Source of the DNA: Novosphingobium sp.
Lineage (GTDB): Bacteria > Pseudomonadota > Alphaproteobacteria > Sphingomonadales > Sphingomonadaceae
NCBI GenBank assembly: GCA_017745295.1
Contig: JAGHZR010000001.1
Location: 186,001-250,000 of the forward strand
Reading direction: 5' to 3'
DNA length: 64,000 nucleotides
Notes under the pieces: generated by a model
Told to the model about the DNA's origin: nothing
The model's database searches: none
The model's input: the letters and a program-made list of their open reading frames with translations, nothing else
Position numbers and translations under genes: made by a program
Shown here: piece after piece, positions 36,643-45,389 of the stretch
Position numbering within the stretch: position 1 is the stretch's first letter
How the letters are laid out: each line of letters starts with the position of its first letter

Positions 36643-36677
36643 AAAAAAGGGCACCCCGGTCGGGGGACCGGGGTGCC
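36643..36677 (-). terminator. Rho-independent terminator after the endo-arabinanase gene
   Basis: A perfect 12-bp stem (GGCACCCCGGTC / GACCGGGGTGCC) with a GGGG loop is followed on the minus strand by CCTTTTTTCC. It lies 12 bases past the endo-arabinanase stop and would separate the catabolic operon from the GH43 lipoprotein gene. Confidence 0.9.
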
Positions 36678-36688
36678 GTCAGGTGGGT

Positions 36689-37714
36689 TCAGTATTCGGC
36701 GACGGGCCAGCCGTCCGCATCCCAGCGGATCGGGGCTATGCGCAGCGTCGGCGCGCCGTTGGCCTGCTTGTCGTAAGCGTGGTAGACGACGTAAGTGGTG
36801 CCGTCCTTGTCGGTGAAGGCGCCCGCATGGCCGGGGCCGCGGAAGCGTTGCTGTTCTTCCAGATCGGCGCGCAGGAAGATCGTGCCGCGACCTTCCATCA
36901 TCGAACTGCCGTCCTTGCCGAGGTAGGGGCCGGTGATCTTCTTCGAGCGCCCGACCACCGTGTAGTAAGTGCTGTTCACGCCCTTGCAGCAGTAGTCGTA
37001 GCTGGCGAGCAGGTAGTAGTAACCGCCGTGCGAGATGATGAACGGCGCTTCCACCGGCGCCGGGCCGCCTGCCGGGGCAAGGCGGCGGGCAATCGAATAA
37101 GGCTCGGTGCCGGGGGCGACCTTGCCGGTCTTCGCATCGAGCGGGAACAGCTTCAGGCCGGTCCAGAAGCTGCCGAGCGAGAGCCACTGGCGGCCCTGCG
37201 CGTCCGCGACAAAATTGGGATCGATGGCGTTGAAGTCATCGTCATGCGTGGACATGACGACGAGGCCCTGATCCTTCCAGCCGTAGCCCTTGGCCTTCGG
37301 GTCGAGCGTCTTGCTGGTGGCAAGACCGATGGCGGAGCGGTTCGAGCCGAACGTCGAAACCGAATAGTAGAGCCGGTATTCGCCGTTCACATAGGAAATG
37401 TCCGGTGCCCAGATGCCTTCGGTGCCGGGGATCGCCTGCTTGGCCCAGGCCGGGATCTCGGCGAAGACCGAACCGGCGTCCTTCCAGGTCTTCAGGTCCT
37501 TCGAGGTCTTGATGCCGATGTAGCGGCCCACGGTGCTGAAGACGTAATAGGTATCGCCTTCCCGGATGATGACCGGGTCGTGCACCGTGAGATCGCCGGT
37601 AAGCTGGGAATTGAGCGTGACCGCCCCCTTCTCGCCCACCTGGACTTGCGCATCGGCCGCGCCGGAGGCGGCCAGCACGGCAAGGCTGGCGGCGGCGAGG
37701 AATTTCCTGAACAC
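36689..37714 (-). CDS. GH43 endo-1,5-alpha-L-arabinanase
   Basis: A 341-aa secreted endo-arabinanase of GH43 that cuts the arabinan backbone. Signal peptide 1-22 ends ADAQ. Catalytic residues are the Asp in TVHDPVII (46), the Asp in NAIDPNF (about 166) and the Glu in PVEAPF (about 223). TEGIWAPDISYVNGEYRLYY and SFWTGLKLF, cited in part, are typical of bacterial arabinanases. The start is GTG with GGAGAG 5 nt upstream. It follows dgoA by 21 bp and is the last gene before a strong terminator. Confidence 0.92.
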   Translation of the reverse strand: MFRKFLAAASLAVLAASGAADAQVQVGEKGAVTLNSQLTGDLTVHDPVIIREGDTYYVFSTVGRYIGIKTSKDLKTWKDAGSVFAEIPAWAKQAIPGTEGIWAPDISYVNGEYRLYYSVSTFGSNRSAIGLATSKTLDPKAKGYGWKDQGLVVMSTHDDDFNAIDPNFVADAQGRQWLSLGSFWTGLKLFPLDAKTGKVAPGTEPYSIARRLAPAGGPAPVEAPFIISHGGYYYLLASYDYCCKGVNSTYYTVVGRSKKITGPYLGKDGSSMMEGRGTIFLRADLEEQQRFRGPGHAGAFTDKDGTTYVVYHAYDKQANGAPTLRIAPIRWDADGWPVAEY

Positions 37715-37735
37715 GTTAACTCTCCAGAATCTGTC

Positions 37736-38368
37736 TTATGCCGCGCAGGCGTTCCAGGCGGCGACGATCTCGGCCGCCTTGGCGCCGACCGTCGCGGCAT
37801 CGAAGCCGGGCTTGTAGAGGCTGCCGCCCACGCCGATGCCGTAGACGCCCGCCGCGAGGTACTCCGCGACATTGGCGGCGCCGACGCCGCCGACCGCCCA
37901 GACGCGGCTGTGCTTGGGCAGGACTTCGCGGATCGCCTTGATGTAGCTGCTACCCAGCGCCGAGCCGGGGAACAGCTTGAGATCGCTGGCGCCAGCCGCA
38001 ACGGCGGCGAAAGCCTCGGTCGGGGTCAGGAAGCCGGGCAGGACGTCCATGCCGAGTTCGATCGAACGCTTGATGACCGCCGGATCGACATTGGGCGAGA
38101 CCATGAAAGTACCGCCGACGCCCGCAAGCGTCTCGGCCAGATCGGTGCCGATCACGGTGCCGCCACCGATGGCCGCACGGTCGCCCAGCGCTTCCGCCAT
38201 GGCGCCGATCGAACCGGCCGGATCGGGCGAATTGAACGGAACTTCGATGATGCGCACGCCGGCCTCGACCAGCGCCTCGCCGATCTCGACCGCCTCATGG
38301 GTCTGAATACCGCGCAGGATCGCCACCACGGGGGCATGGCCTGCGGCCAGAACGTCTTCGATCTTCAT
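37736..38368 (-). CDS. dgoA: 2-dehydro-3-deoxy-6-phosphogalactonate aldolase
   Basis: A 210-aa class I aldolase that splits 6-phospho-2-keto-3-deoxygalactonate into pyruvate and glyceraldehyde-3-phosphate. VVAILRG (14-20), catalytic Glu42 in IIEVPFNSPDP and Schiff-base Lys about 130 in SDLKLFPGS are present. The NSP motif matches DgoA rather than the KDPG aldolase Eda, which has a RTPAA-like sequence there. It overlaps the dgoK stop by 4 bp, so the two are coupled. This is the last step of the De Ley-Doudoroff galactose branch in this locus. Confidence 0.93.
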   Translation of the reverse strand: MKIEDVLAAGHAPVVAILRGIQTHEAVEIGEALVEAGVRIIEVPFNSPDPAGSIGAMAEALGDRAAIGGGTVIGTDLAETLAGVGGTFMVSPNVDPAVIKRSIELGMDVLPGFLTPTEAFAAVAAGASDLKLFPGSALGSSYIKAIREVLPKHSRVWAVGGVGAANVAEYLAAGVYGIGVGGSLYKPGFDAATVGAKAAEIVAAWNACAA

Positions 38369-39249
38369 GCCTTCTGTCCTTTCGCGATGGCAAGTCCGGC
38401 AAGAACCGCCGCATCGCCATCGATCTTGCGCGACGAGCCGCCACGGGCCGCCAGCGCACGATCATAGAGCGCGGAAAGCGCCGGGTCGCCGATCAGTACC
38501 ACCGAAATGCCGGTCGGTACTTGCGCGGCGACTTCGCCGCCGATCAGCAACCCCGAGATATACCCCCGCGACCAGTCTTTCGAGCGCCCATCGAGCATCC
38601 GCGCGGCGCGGGCTTCGAACAGGGCGCCGGTCAGCGAATCCTCGCAGCGGTCGAGACCGCGCGCGAAACCCTCGTCGAACGTGCCCTCGCCCGGCGTATC
38701 CGGACCGGTCAGCGTCGACTGGCCCGCCAGCAGCGCGAAAAGTTCGCCGGTCGGGTGCGTGCGGAAACCGACGATGGTGCCGTTGACCACCGAGACCCAC
38801 TTGCAGTGCGTACCCGGCAGCGCGATCAGATGCTCGCCCACGCCAAGTTCGGGGTGGAGCGCGAGGGCGCCGAAGACTTGCGCCTCCTCGCCCCGCATCA
38901 CTTCGGGCACGCCTTCGGAATCCTTGCAGCTCAGCCCCGGAAGGACCGAGACCGGGACACCGGCCACTTCCAGTCGGGTGCGCGAGGACAGCCACTTGGC
39001 GGCGTCCGCCGGGCAGGCCGCATAGCCTGCCGCGACGAGCGCGCCCGGAGCACCGGCCATGCCGCAAAGCACGACTTCGGACAGCGCCCCCTCGGCTTTC
39101 CAAACATCCAGCCTCTCGGCCAGCACAGCCTCGGCGTTGCCAGCGAGCGCGCCCGGCCCATCGAGCCGGGCAACCACGTCCTCGCCCTCAAGGCGGAACA
39201 GCCGCAGGCGGGTAGTCCCCCAATCACCGAGGACGTGGTTCACACTCAT
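38365..39249 (-). CDS. dgoK: 2-dehydro-3-deoxygalactonokinase
   Basis: A 294-aa kinase of the DgoK family, which phosphorylates 2-keto-3-deoxy-D-galactonate at C6. The N-terminal phosphate loop is LGDWGTTRLRLF (7-18). Family segments CGMAGAPGAL, LPGTHCKWV and GFRTHPTGELFALL are clear. It overlaps the GH51 stop by 4 bp and dgoA by 4 bp. A galactonate kinase inside an arabinose operon makes sense if the upstream dehydrogenase, lactonase and dehydratase also process galactose. Confidence 0.94.
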   Translation of the reverse strand: MSVNHVLGDWGTTRLRLFRLEGEDVVARLDGPGALAGNAEAVLAERLDVWKAEGALSEVVLCGMAGAPGALVAAGYAACPADAAKWLSSRTRLEVAGVPVSVLPGLSCKDSEGVPEVMRGEEAQVFGALALHPELGVGEHLIALPGTHCKWVSVVNGTIVGFRTHPTGELFALLAGQSTLTGPDTPGEGTFDEGFARGLDRCEDSLTGALFEARAARMLDGRSKDWSRGYISGLLIGGEVAAQVPTGISVVLIGDPALSALYDRALAARGGSSRKIDGDAAVLAGLAIAKGQKA

Positions 39250-40811
39250 TGCAGTTCGAGCACCACGACCGACTTGGCCGGCAGGGTGACGACGAGGTTG
39301 CCGCCCTGCACGGTCGCACCGGAGAAGGCCTCGGGCTTGACCGCGTTCGGTGCATCGAAGGTGTTGTGCGAATTGATCGCCGGTGCCGTCAGGATACGAC
39401 CGGTGACCGCCGAAGCGCTCACGCCGTCGAGCTTGATCGTCACCGTGTTCGACTGGTTGGGGTCGAGGTTGGACAGGCCGACATGGATCTTGCCGTCCTT
39501 CGCCTTCACCGCCGAGCCGCTGACCGCCGGCATCGTGTACTGGCCCTTGTTGTACCAGGGCGTCTTGATGTCGATCGGCAGCACGGTGGCGTCCTGCCAC
39601 GGCTTGTACATCTCGAAGACATGGTACGTGGGCGTGAGCACCATCTTGTTGCCTTCGGTGAAGATCATCGCCTGCAGCACGTTCACCATCTGGGCGATGG
39701 CGGTCATGCGCACGCGGTCGGCGTGCTTGGCGAAGATATCCAGGTGGATCGAGGCGATCAGCGCGTCGCGCAGGGTGTTCTGCTGGCGCAGGAAGCCCGG
39801 ATGCGTGCCCGGATCCTGGGCGTACCACGAACCCCATTCGTCCACGGCCAGGAAGACCCGCTTTTCGGGGTCGTACTTGTCCATGATCGCCGAGTGCTTG
39901 GTAATCAGCTCGTCCATCTTGCGCGCGCCGTTCAGCGCATCGGCCCAGCCGTTCTCGTCGAAATCGACGGCGGGCGCACGCGGCGGCCAGCCACCGGCGG
40001 GGTGGACGTAGTAGTGCAGCGAAACGCCGTCGAGCTGCGGCGCCGCGACGCGCATCATCGTCTCGGTCCAGTTGTAGTCGTCGACATTGGCGCCTGCGGC
40101 GACCTTCAGGATCTTGGTGCCCGCAGGCGCCTTGACGAAGGTGGCGTAGCGACGGGTCTCGTCCGCCGCGAATTCGGGACGCATGTTGCCGCCGCAGCCC
40201 CAAAGCTCGTTGCCGACGCCGAAGTAGGCAACCTTCCACGGCTCCTTGTGGCCGTTCTTGGCGCGCAGCTGGGCCAGCGAACCGGCAGGCGCGGTCATGT
40301 ATTCGACCCATTCGGCCATTTCGCGCGGGGTGCCGTCACCGACGTTGCCGGCGATATAGGCTTCCGCGCCGACCTGGCGCAGCAGTTCGAAGAACTCGTG
40401 GGTGCCGACGGTGTTCGGCTCGGTCACGCCGCCCCAATGGGTGTTGACCTTGACCGGACGGGTGTTCTGCGGGCCGATGCCTTCACGCCAGTTGTATTCG
40501 TCGGCGAAGCAGCCGCCGGGCCAGCGGATCACCGGGACCGCAAGATCCTTGAGCGCGCTGACGACGTCGTTGCGGAAGCCGTTGGTGTTCGGGATCTTGC
40601 TGTTCTTGCCGACCCACAGGCCGCCGTAGATCCCCGTGCCGAGGTGCTCGGCGAACTGGGTGAAGACTTCCTTGTGGTAGACCGGGCCGGGCTTGGCGGC
40701 GTCGATCGTCGCCGTGGTCGGCTGGCCGTCGGTGTCGGCATGGGCCGCGCCTGCGAGCGCGGTGGCGCTCAGCAGGACGGCGGCAGTGGTAAGGCGAAGC
40801 GCCTTCAGCAT
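39246..40811 (-). CDS. GH51 alpha-L-arabinofuranosidase
   Basis: A 521-aa retaining arabinofuranosidase of GH51. Signal peptide 1-25 (ending GAAHA) indicates a periplasmic enzyme, whereas many GH51 enzymes are cytoplasmic. The fold shows IRWPGGCFADEYNWREGIGP (about 95-114). The acid/base Glu is in GVGNELWGCGGN (about 200) and the nucleophile Glu is in FLAVDEWGSWY (about 324). The C-terminal beta domain ends KSVVVLELQ. It releases L-arabinose from side chains and short oligomers. The start at 40811 has GGGAGGGG upstream; the frame is open a little beyond but there is no better start. It lies between the sugar dehydrogenase and dgoK genes. Confidence 0.95.
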   Translation of the reverse strand: MLKALRLTTAAVLLSATALAGAAHADTDGQPTTATIDAAKPGPVYHKEVFTQFAEHLGTGIYGGLWVGKNSKIPNTNGFRNDVVSALKDLAVPVIRWPGGCFADEYNWREGIGPQNTRPVKVNTHWGGVTEPNTVGTHEFFELLRQVGAEAYIAGNVGDGTPREMAEWVEYMTAPAGSLAQLRAKNGHKEPWKVAYFGVGNELWGCGGNMRPEFAADETRRYATFVKAPAGTKILKVAAGANVDDYNWTETMMRVAAPQLDGVSLHYYVHPAGGWPPRAPAVDFDENGWADALNGARKMDELITKHSAIMDKYDPEKRVFLAVDEWGSWYAQDPGTHPGFLRQQNTLRDALIASIHLDIFAKHADRVRMTAIAQMVNVLQAMIFTEGNKMVLTPTYHVFEMYKPWQDATVLPIDIKTPWYNKGQYTMPAVSGSAVKAKDGKIHVGLSNLDPNQSNTVTIKLDGVSASAVTGRILTAPAINSHNTFDAPNAVKPEAFSGATVQGGNLVVTLPAKSVVVLELQ

Positions 40812-40833
40812 TGTCAGTCCCCTCCCTGGGAAA

Positions 40834-41760
40834 TCAGTCGTGGAATTCTTCGACGAGGTCGCGCTTGCCGCGCAGGAAAGCGTCGGCAACGAGGCGCAGC
40901 GGAGCGATGTCGACATCGCTGCGGCCGCCCCGGATCAGGTTGGCGAAGCGCGCGTAGAGACCCGGATATTCGAGGTCTTCATTGTGCTCGGTGCCGGTCG
41001 GCAGGGTGAGCACGGCGCCGCCGTTCGAGAGCTTCAGCGTGCCCGCATCGGTCTCGACGATGATGTCCCACGACTGCGGGCCGGTCTGGCGCCAGTCGAG
41101 GTCCATATGGATTTCGGCTCCGGCGGTATCGCGGAACTCGATGTCGGCAGCGATCGGCGCGGCGCGGTTGGCGGGCAGGCTGAGCGTCGCGTCCTTCAGG
41201 AAGAACGGGCGCGGCATGATGTGGGTGGCGATCGAGAGGGCATTGATGCCCGGATCGAACACGCCGAGGCCGCCCGGCTCCCAGATCCAGTCCTGACCCG
41301 GATGCCAGACGCGCACGTCCTCGCGCCAGACGATCTTCGCGCTCTTGATCTGGCGCTCGGCCAGCCAGGCACGCGCCGGAGCGACACCGGCGGCGTAGCG
41401 CGAGTGCCATGAGGCGAACAGGGTGACGCCCACCTTGTCGGCGCGGCTTTCCAGCGCGGCGACTTCGGCCAGCGTGGCGCCCGGCGGCTTTTCGAGGAAC
41501 ACGTGCATGCCCTTCGACAGCGCCAGTGCAGCGAGGTCGTAGCGGACCTGCGGCGGGGTGCAGAGCGCCACCGCGTCGATCGCCGGGCCGCTCTCGATCA
41601 GTTCTTCAAGGCTGCTGAAGTGCGGGATGCCTTCAGGGCCGCGATGATTCGGGCTGACCGTGGCGCCGATGCTGAAGTTCGGGTTTCCCTCGATCGCGGG
41701 GATGTGCTGGTCGCGGGCGATCTTGCCCACGCCGACAATGGCGATACGGATCGGATCCAT
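40834..41760 (-). CDS. Gfo/Idh/MocA-type L-arabinose / D-galactose 1-dehydrogenase
   Basis: A 308-aa NAD(P)-dependent oxidoreductase with an N-terminal Rossmann motif AIVGVGKIA (7-15), the family motif FLEKPPGATL with conserved Lys near 93, and a C-terminal alpha/beta domain. Known galactose 1-dehydrogenase (Gal) and bacterial L-arabinose 1-dehydrogenases are of this type and accept both sugars, which differ only at C6. Beside AraD1, lactonase and dehydratase genes it probably makes arabinono- and galactono-lactone. It starts 3 bp after the AraD1-like gene ends. The exact sugar is inferred from context. Confidence 0.87.
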   Translation of the reverse strand: MDPIRIAIVGVGKIARDQHIPAIEGNPNFSIGATVSPNHRGPEGIPHFSSLEELIESGPAIDAVALCTPPQVRYDLAALALSKGMHVFLEKPPGATLAEVAALESRADKVGVTLFASWHSRYAAGVAPARAWLAERQIKSAKIVWREDVRVWHPGQDWIWEPGGLGVFDPGINALSIATHIMPRPFFLKDATLSLPANRAAPIAADIEFRDTAGAEIHMDLDWRQTGPQSWDIIVETDAGTLKLSNGGAVLTLPTGTEHNEDLEYPGLYARFANLIRGGRSDVDIAPLRLVADAFLRGKRDLVEEFHD

Positions 41761-41763
41761 GGC

Positions 41764-42768
41764 TCAGAGCGCCTTCACGGTCGTCGTCGCCTCTGCCGAA
41801 GCGGCGGCCCGGGCGAGCGGGTTGGCAACCGGCAGGGTGAACGGCGCGGCCGAAATCTCGAACACGTCGCCTTCCTGCGTTTGCACACCGTCGCTGAACG
41901 AAAGCGTGGCAGTGCCGAAGAAGTGGACGTGCACGTCACCGGCGCGGCGGAACAGGTCGTACTTGAAGTGGTGGTGCTCAAGGTTGGCGAACGTGTGCGA
42001 CATGTTCGCCTCGCCCGAGAGGAAGGGCTTTTCCCAGATCGTTTCGCCATCGCGGACGATCTTGCTGGTGCCTTCGATCTTCTCCGGCGGAGTGCCGAGC
42101 AGCAGTTCCGGGCCAAGCGCGGCCTGGCGCAGCTTCGAGTGGGCGAGCCAGAGGTAGTTGTGACGCTCGGTCACGTGGTCCGAGAACTCGTTGGCGAGCG
42201 CGAGGCCGAGACGGTACACGGTGCCATCTTCACCGACGAGGTAGATACCGGCCAGTTCGGGCTCTTCGCCGCCGTCCTTGGCGAAAGCAGGCATGGTCAG
42301 CGCGTCGCCGGGGCCGACGAGCAGCTGGCCGTCGCCCTTGTAGAACCATTCCGGCTGCTGACCTTCGGTGCCTGCGGCGGGCTTGCCGCCTTCGAGGCCT
42401 TCCAGGAACATGCGCATCGAATCGGTGACGTGCTCACCCGAGGCGGCAGCGGCGTGCATCTTGTTGCGGCCTTCGGCCGAACCAAGGTGCGTAAGGCCGG
42501 TGCCGGTCATCAGCAGGTGAGCGGAATCGTCGTGGTCGACCGGGGCCAGCAGGTTGCCCGCCGCGAATTCGGCCTTGATGTCGACCGCTTCGCCCTGTCC
42601 GGCAGCCTTGGCGGCTTCGGCCAGCGACACGCCCTCGGCGATGGCGCGCTGGGCGAGTTCGCGGGTGGTGGTGACGCCCTGAAGGAAGTGGGCAGCGTCG
42701 CCCTCGGCAAGGATGACGGAGCGCACGCCGTCGGGCGCGCGATGCTGGAGCAGGCGAAGGTAGGTCAT
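41764..42768 (-). CDS. AraD1-family 2-keto-3-deoxy-L-arabonate dehydratase
   Basis: A 334-aa protein of the AraD1/GguC group within the fumarylacetoacetate-hydrolase fold. It is rich in conserved segments such as APVDHDDSAHLLMTGTGLTHLGS (cited as DHDDSAHLLMTGTGLTHLGS), LAHSKLRQAALGPELL and DVHVHFFGTATLSFSDGV. In the oxidative (Weimberg-type) L-arabinose pathway this enzyme dehydrates 2-keto-3-deoxy-L-arabonate to 2-oxoglutarate semialdehyde. It lies directly between the semialdehyde dehydrogenase and the sugar dehydrogenase genes, which fits. Shine-Dalgarno GGGAGAG precedes the ATG. Confidence 0.88.
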   Translation of the reverse strand: MTYLRLLQHRAPDGVRSVILAEGDAAHFLQGVTTTRELAQRAIAEGVSLAEAAKAAGQGEAVDIKAEFAAGNLLAPVDHDDSAHLLMTGTGLTHLGSAEGRNKMHAAAASGEHVTDSMRMFLEGLEGGKPAAGTEGQQPEWFYKGDGQLLVGPGDALTMPAFAKDGGEEPELAGIYLVGEDGTVYRLGLALANEFSDHVTERHNYLWLAHSKLRQAALGPELLLGTPPEKIEGTSKIVRDGETIWEKPFLSGEANMSHTFANLEHHHFKYDLFRRAGDVHVHFFGTATLSFSDGVQTQEGDVFEISAAPFTLPVANPLARAAASAEATTTVKAL

Positions 42769-42848
42769 GGATCTCTCCCGAGAGGGACTTGGCCCTGTCC
42801 GCGACGCACTCTCTTGATGGAGCGCGCCGCGGGGATGGGTTGGACTGG

Positions 42849-44375
42849 TTAGAGGGTAAGCGTGCCGTCGATCAGGCGGGGAGCGCCGTCACCGTAGGCT
42901 GCGTCGCGCAGTTCTGCCGGAAGCAGGCCCTGGGCGAAGTTCTGGTAGCTGACCGGACGCAGGAAGCGGTCGATCGCAAGGCTGCCGACCGACGTGGTGC
43001 GCGGGTCGGTGGTCGAGGGGAACGGGCCGCCGTGCACCATCGCGTGGCACACTTCGACGCCGGTCGGCCAACCGTTGACGAGGATGCGACCGACCTTGCG
43101 CTCCAGCACGGGGAGAAGACGCGAAGCGGCGGCTTCGTCGGCTTCGTCCATGTGCAGGGTGGCGGTCAGCTGGCCTTCGAGGCCTTCGAGCAGGCCGGCG
43201 AGTTCGGCTTCGTCCTTGCAGCGCACGACGATCGAGGCAGCGCCGAACACTTCGTGGCCGATGGCCTTGTCCGCCAGGAACTGCGCAGCCGTGGTCTGGA
43301 ACAGGATCGCACCGCCGGTGGTCTTGCTGCCTTCTTCGCCCTTGGCGATGGTTTCGACGCCCGCGTTGCCTTCAAGCGCTTCGACGCCCTTGGCATAAGC
43401 AGCAGCGATGCCGGTGGTCAGCATGGTCTGCGGCTTGGCTTCCGACACGCCGCCGGTGGCGGCAGCGACGAAGGCGTCCAGACCTTCACCTTCGACGGCC
43501 AGGATCAAGCCGGGGTTGGTGCAGAACTGGCCGGCGCCCATCGTCAGCGAACCGACGAAAGCGGTGCCGAGGGCTTCGCCGCGGGCCTTGAGCGCTTCGG
43601 GAAGCAGCAGGACCGGGTTGATGCTCGACATTTCGGCATAGACCGGGATCGGCACTTCGCGGGCCGCAGCCAGCTTGGCGAGAGCAAGACCGCCACCGCG
43701 CGAGCCGGTGAAGCCGACGGCAGCGATGCGCGGATCCTGCACGAGAGCAGCGCCGAGTTCGTTCGACGGGCCGACGAGGTGCTGGAACACGCCTTCGGGA
43801 AGGCCCGCGTCCTTGACCGCCTTGGCGATCGCGGCGGCAATCAGCGCGCCGGTGATCGGGTGGGCCGGGTGGCCCTTGACCACGACCGGGCAACCTGCGG
43901 CGAGCGCCGACGCGGTGTCGCCACCGGCGGTCGAGAAGGCGAGCGGGAAGTTCGAGGCGCCGAACACGGCGACCGGGCCGACCGGGATCATGCGCAGGCG
44001 CAGGTCCGGACGGGGCAGCGGAGCGCGGTCCGGCAGGGCCGGATCGATGCGCAGCTGCTGCCACTGGCCCTTGCGGACGACATCGGCGAACAGGCGCAGC
44101 TGGCCCATGGTGCGGCCACGCTCGCCTTCACCGCGACCGCGCGGCAGACCGCTCTCGGCCATGTAGGCTTCGATCAGCGGCTCACCGATGGCGAGGATCT
44201 CGTCAGCGATTCGCTCCAGGAACGAGGCGCGGGTTTCACGGTCGGTGGCACGATAGGTATCGAAGGCTGCGGCGGCCGCGGCGCAGGCAGCGGCGACATC
44301 GGCAGTGCCGTTCACGGCCAGCGGTTCACCCTGAGGTTCGCCGGTTGCGGCCACGATGGAACGGAATTCGGTCAT
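42849..44375 (-). CDS. 2-oxoglutarate semialdehyde dehydrogenase (ALDH family)
   Basis: A 508-aa aldehyde dehydrogenase of the type used in pentose oxidation. The catalytic Cys is in GAGQFCTNPGL (about 285), and the general-base Glu in PVYAEMSSINPV (about 250). The coenzyme-binding FTGSRGGG is near 224. FGASNFPLAFSTAGGDTAS is characteristic of the NADP-type KGSA dehydrogenase subgroup. It produces 2-oxoglutarate, the end product of the arabinose branch. It is the first gene of the leftward catabolic operon and diverges from the GntR regulator gene. Shine-Dalgarno AGGGAG is 7 nt from the ATG. A predicted operator lies 16-29 bp upstream. Confidence 0.92.
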   Translation of the reverse strand: MTEFRSIVAATGEPQGEPLAVNGTADVAAACAAAAAAFDTYRATDRETRASFLERIADEILAIGEPLIEAYMAESGLPRGRGEGERGRTMGQLRLFADVVRKGQWQQLRIDPALPDRAPLPRPDLRLRMIPVGPVAVFGASNFPLAFSTAGGDTASALAAGCPVVVKGHPAHPITGALIAAAIAKAVKDAGLPEGVFQHLVGPSNELGAALVQDPRIAAVGFTGSRGGGLALAKLAAAREVPIPVYAEMSSINPVLLLPEALKARGEALGTAFVGSLTMGAGQFCTNPGLILAVEGEGLDAFVAAATGGVSEAKPQTMLTTGIAAAYAKGVEALEGNAGVETIAKGEEGSKTTGGAILFQTTAAQFLADKAIGHEVFGAASIVVRCKDEAELAGLLEGLEGQLTATLHMDEADEAAASRLLPVLERKVGRILVNGWPTGVEVCHAMVHGGPFPSTTDPRTTSVGSLAIDRFLRPVSYQNFAQGLLPAELRDAAYGDGAPRLIDGTLTL

Positions 44376-44390
44376 TTGGGGTCTCCCTAT

Positions 44391-44404
44391 TTACTCCGAC
44401 ATAT
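44391..44404. promoter_or_regulatory. Predicted GntR operator between the dehydrogenase and regulator genes
   Basis: TTACTCCGACATAT closely resembles the TTACTCGGACTAAT in front of the TonB receptor. Its reverse complement, with flanks, ATATGTCGGAGTAAAT, shares 13 of 16 bases with ATTTGTCGGACTATAT in front of the sugar importer. It does not fully match the FadR consensus, as one half is degenerate. Autoregulation is inferred. Confidence 0.5.
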
Positions 44405-44475
44405 TCCCAGCGCATCAGAAACGCAATGTTTGTCGTTCCTTCGCGTGAGAAGGACTGTTAGGTTCCATCGGAGAG

Positions 44476-45258
44476 GTGCCAATAACAGTGTCAGAAGCCA
44501 ATTTTGTGAACGAAGAAGATAGTGCGAGGCCCGCCGACGAGGCCCGGGGCCCCGGACGACGCCTGCACGGCGCCATCGCCCATAAACTGGGAACGGCCAT
44601 CTTGTCCGGCAAATATGCGCCGGGAGACATTCTTTCTGGCGAAGTCGCTTTTGCGGAGGAGCTGCAAGTCTCGCGCAGCGCCTACCGTGAGGCCATTCAA
44701 GTCCTGAGCGCGAAAGGTCTGGTCGCCAGTCGCCCGAAGGCCGGGACGCGGGTGCTGCCACGCGATCGCTGGAACCTGCTCGACCCCGAGGTACTCGGCT
44801 GGGCCTTCGCGGGGGAACCGGACATCGAATTCGTCCGCAGCCTGTTCGAACTGCGCGCCATCGTCGAACCCGCTGCCGCGCGCCTTGCCGCGCAGCGCCG
44901 GGACAAAAACGACCTCAAGGCGATGAAGGATGCGCTGGCGGCCATGCGCCGCCACACCCTCACCACCGAGGCGGGACGCGCGGCGGACCGCGATTTCCAC
45001 AATGCGATTCTCCAGGCGACGCGCAACGATGCGCTGCTGGTGCTCAGCGCCTCGATCGGTGCGGCGGTGAACTGGACCACCCAGTTCAAGCAGCGCGCCC
45101 GCGCCCTGCCCCGCAATCCGATTCCCGACCACGTGCGCGTCTACGACGCCATCGCTGCGGGCGATTCGGCAGGTGCCGCCGAAGCAATGAACGTGCTGGT
45201 CGATCTGGCGCTGGAGGATACGCGCAGCGCGATGGTGAAAGCGCGCGGAGGGGAGTAA
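44476..45258 (+). CDS. GntR/FadR-family transcriptional regulator
   Basis: A 260-aa repressor-type regulator. The N-terminal winged helix-turn-helix (about 30-95, KLGTAILSGKYAPGDIL and VSRSAYREAIQVLSAKGLV) is of the GntR family. The C-terminal all-helical FCD ligand domain (about 105-240) contains metal-binding His residues in DRDFHNAIL and DHVRVYDAI. It diverges from the arabinose catabolic operon and is the only regulator in the locus; the ligand may be a sugar acid. The start shown is GTG at 44476; a GTG at 44488 has the GGAGAGG Shine-Dalgarno at a longer spacing and may be the true start. A bidirectional terminator follows. Confidence 0.92.
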   Translation: MPITVSEANFVNEEDSARPADEARGPGRRLHGAIAHKLGTAILSGKYAPGDILSGEVAFAEELQVSRSAYREAIQVLSAKGLVASRPKAGTRVLPRDRWNLLDPEVLGWAFAGEPDIEFVRSLFELRAIVEPAAARLAAQRRDKNDLKAMKDALAAMRRHTLTTEAGRAADRDFHNAILQATRNDALLVLSASIGAAVNWTTQFKQRARALPRNPIPDHVRVYDAIAAGDSAGAAEAMNVLVDLALEDTRSAMVKARGGE

Positions 45259-45330
45259 TTCTCCTCAGCGCGCCGTTTCCATCCTCACCGCCCCCTGCCC
45301 CGATCCATCACAAACCACTCCCCCGACATG

Positions 45331-45366
45331 AAAAAAGCCCCGGCGATCGCTCGCCGGGGCCTTTTT
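45331..45366. terminator. Bidirectional rho-independent terminator
   Basis: AAAAAA, a 10-bp stem GCCCCGGCGA / TCGCCGGGGC with a TCGC loop, and CTTTTT lie between the convergent regulator and sugar-importer genes. Confidence 0.95.
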
Positions 45367-45389
45367 CGTAAAGCCTGAACGGCTTGATG

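Noticed and set aside
37736..38368. Eda-type KDPG aldolase
   Set aside because: The active-site segment reads PFNSPDP as in DgoA, and the gene is coupled to dgoK.
35090..38467. A 1125-codon open frame antisense to the GH43 and dgoA genes
   Set aside because: It crosses several clear genes on the other strand and has the typical low-information Arg/Gly/Ala composition of antisense frames in GC-rich DNA.
42789..44522. A 577-codon frame antisense to the semialdehyde dehydrogenase
   Set aside because: The minus-strand gene has all catalytic motifs of the family; the antisense product has none.
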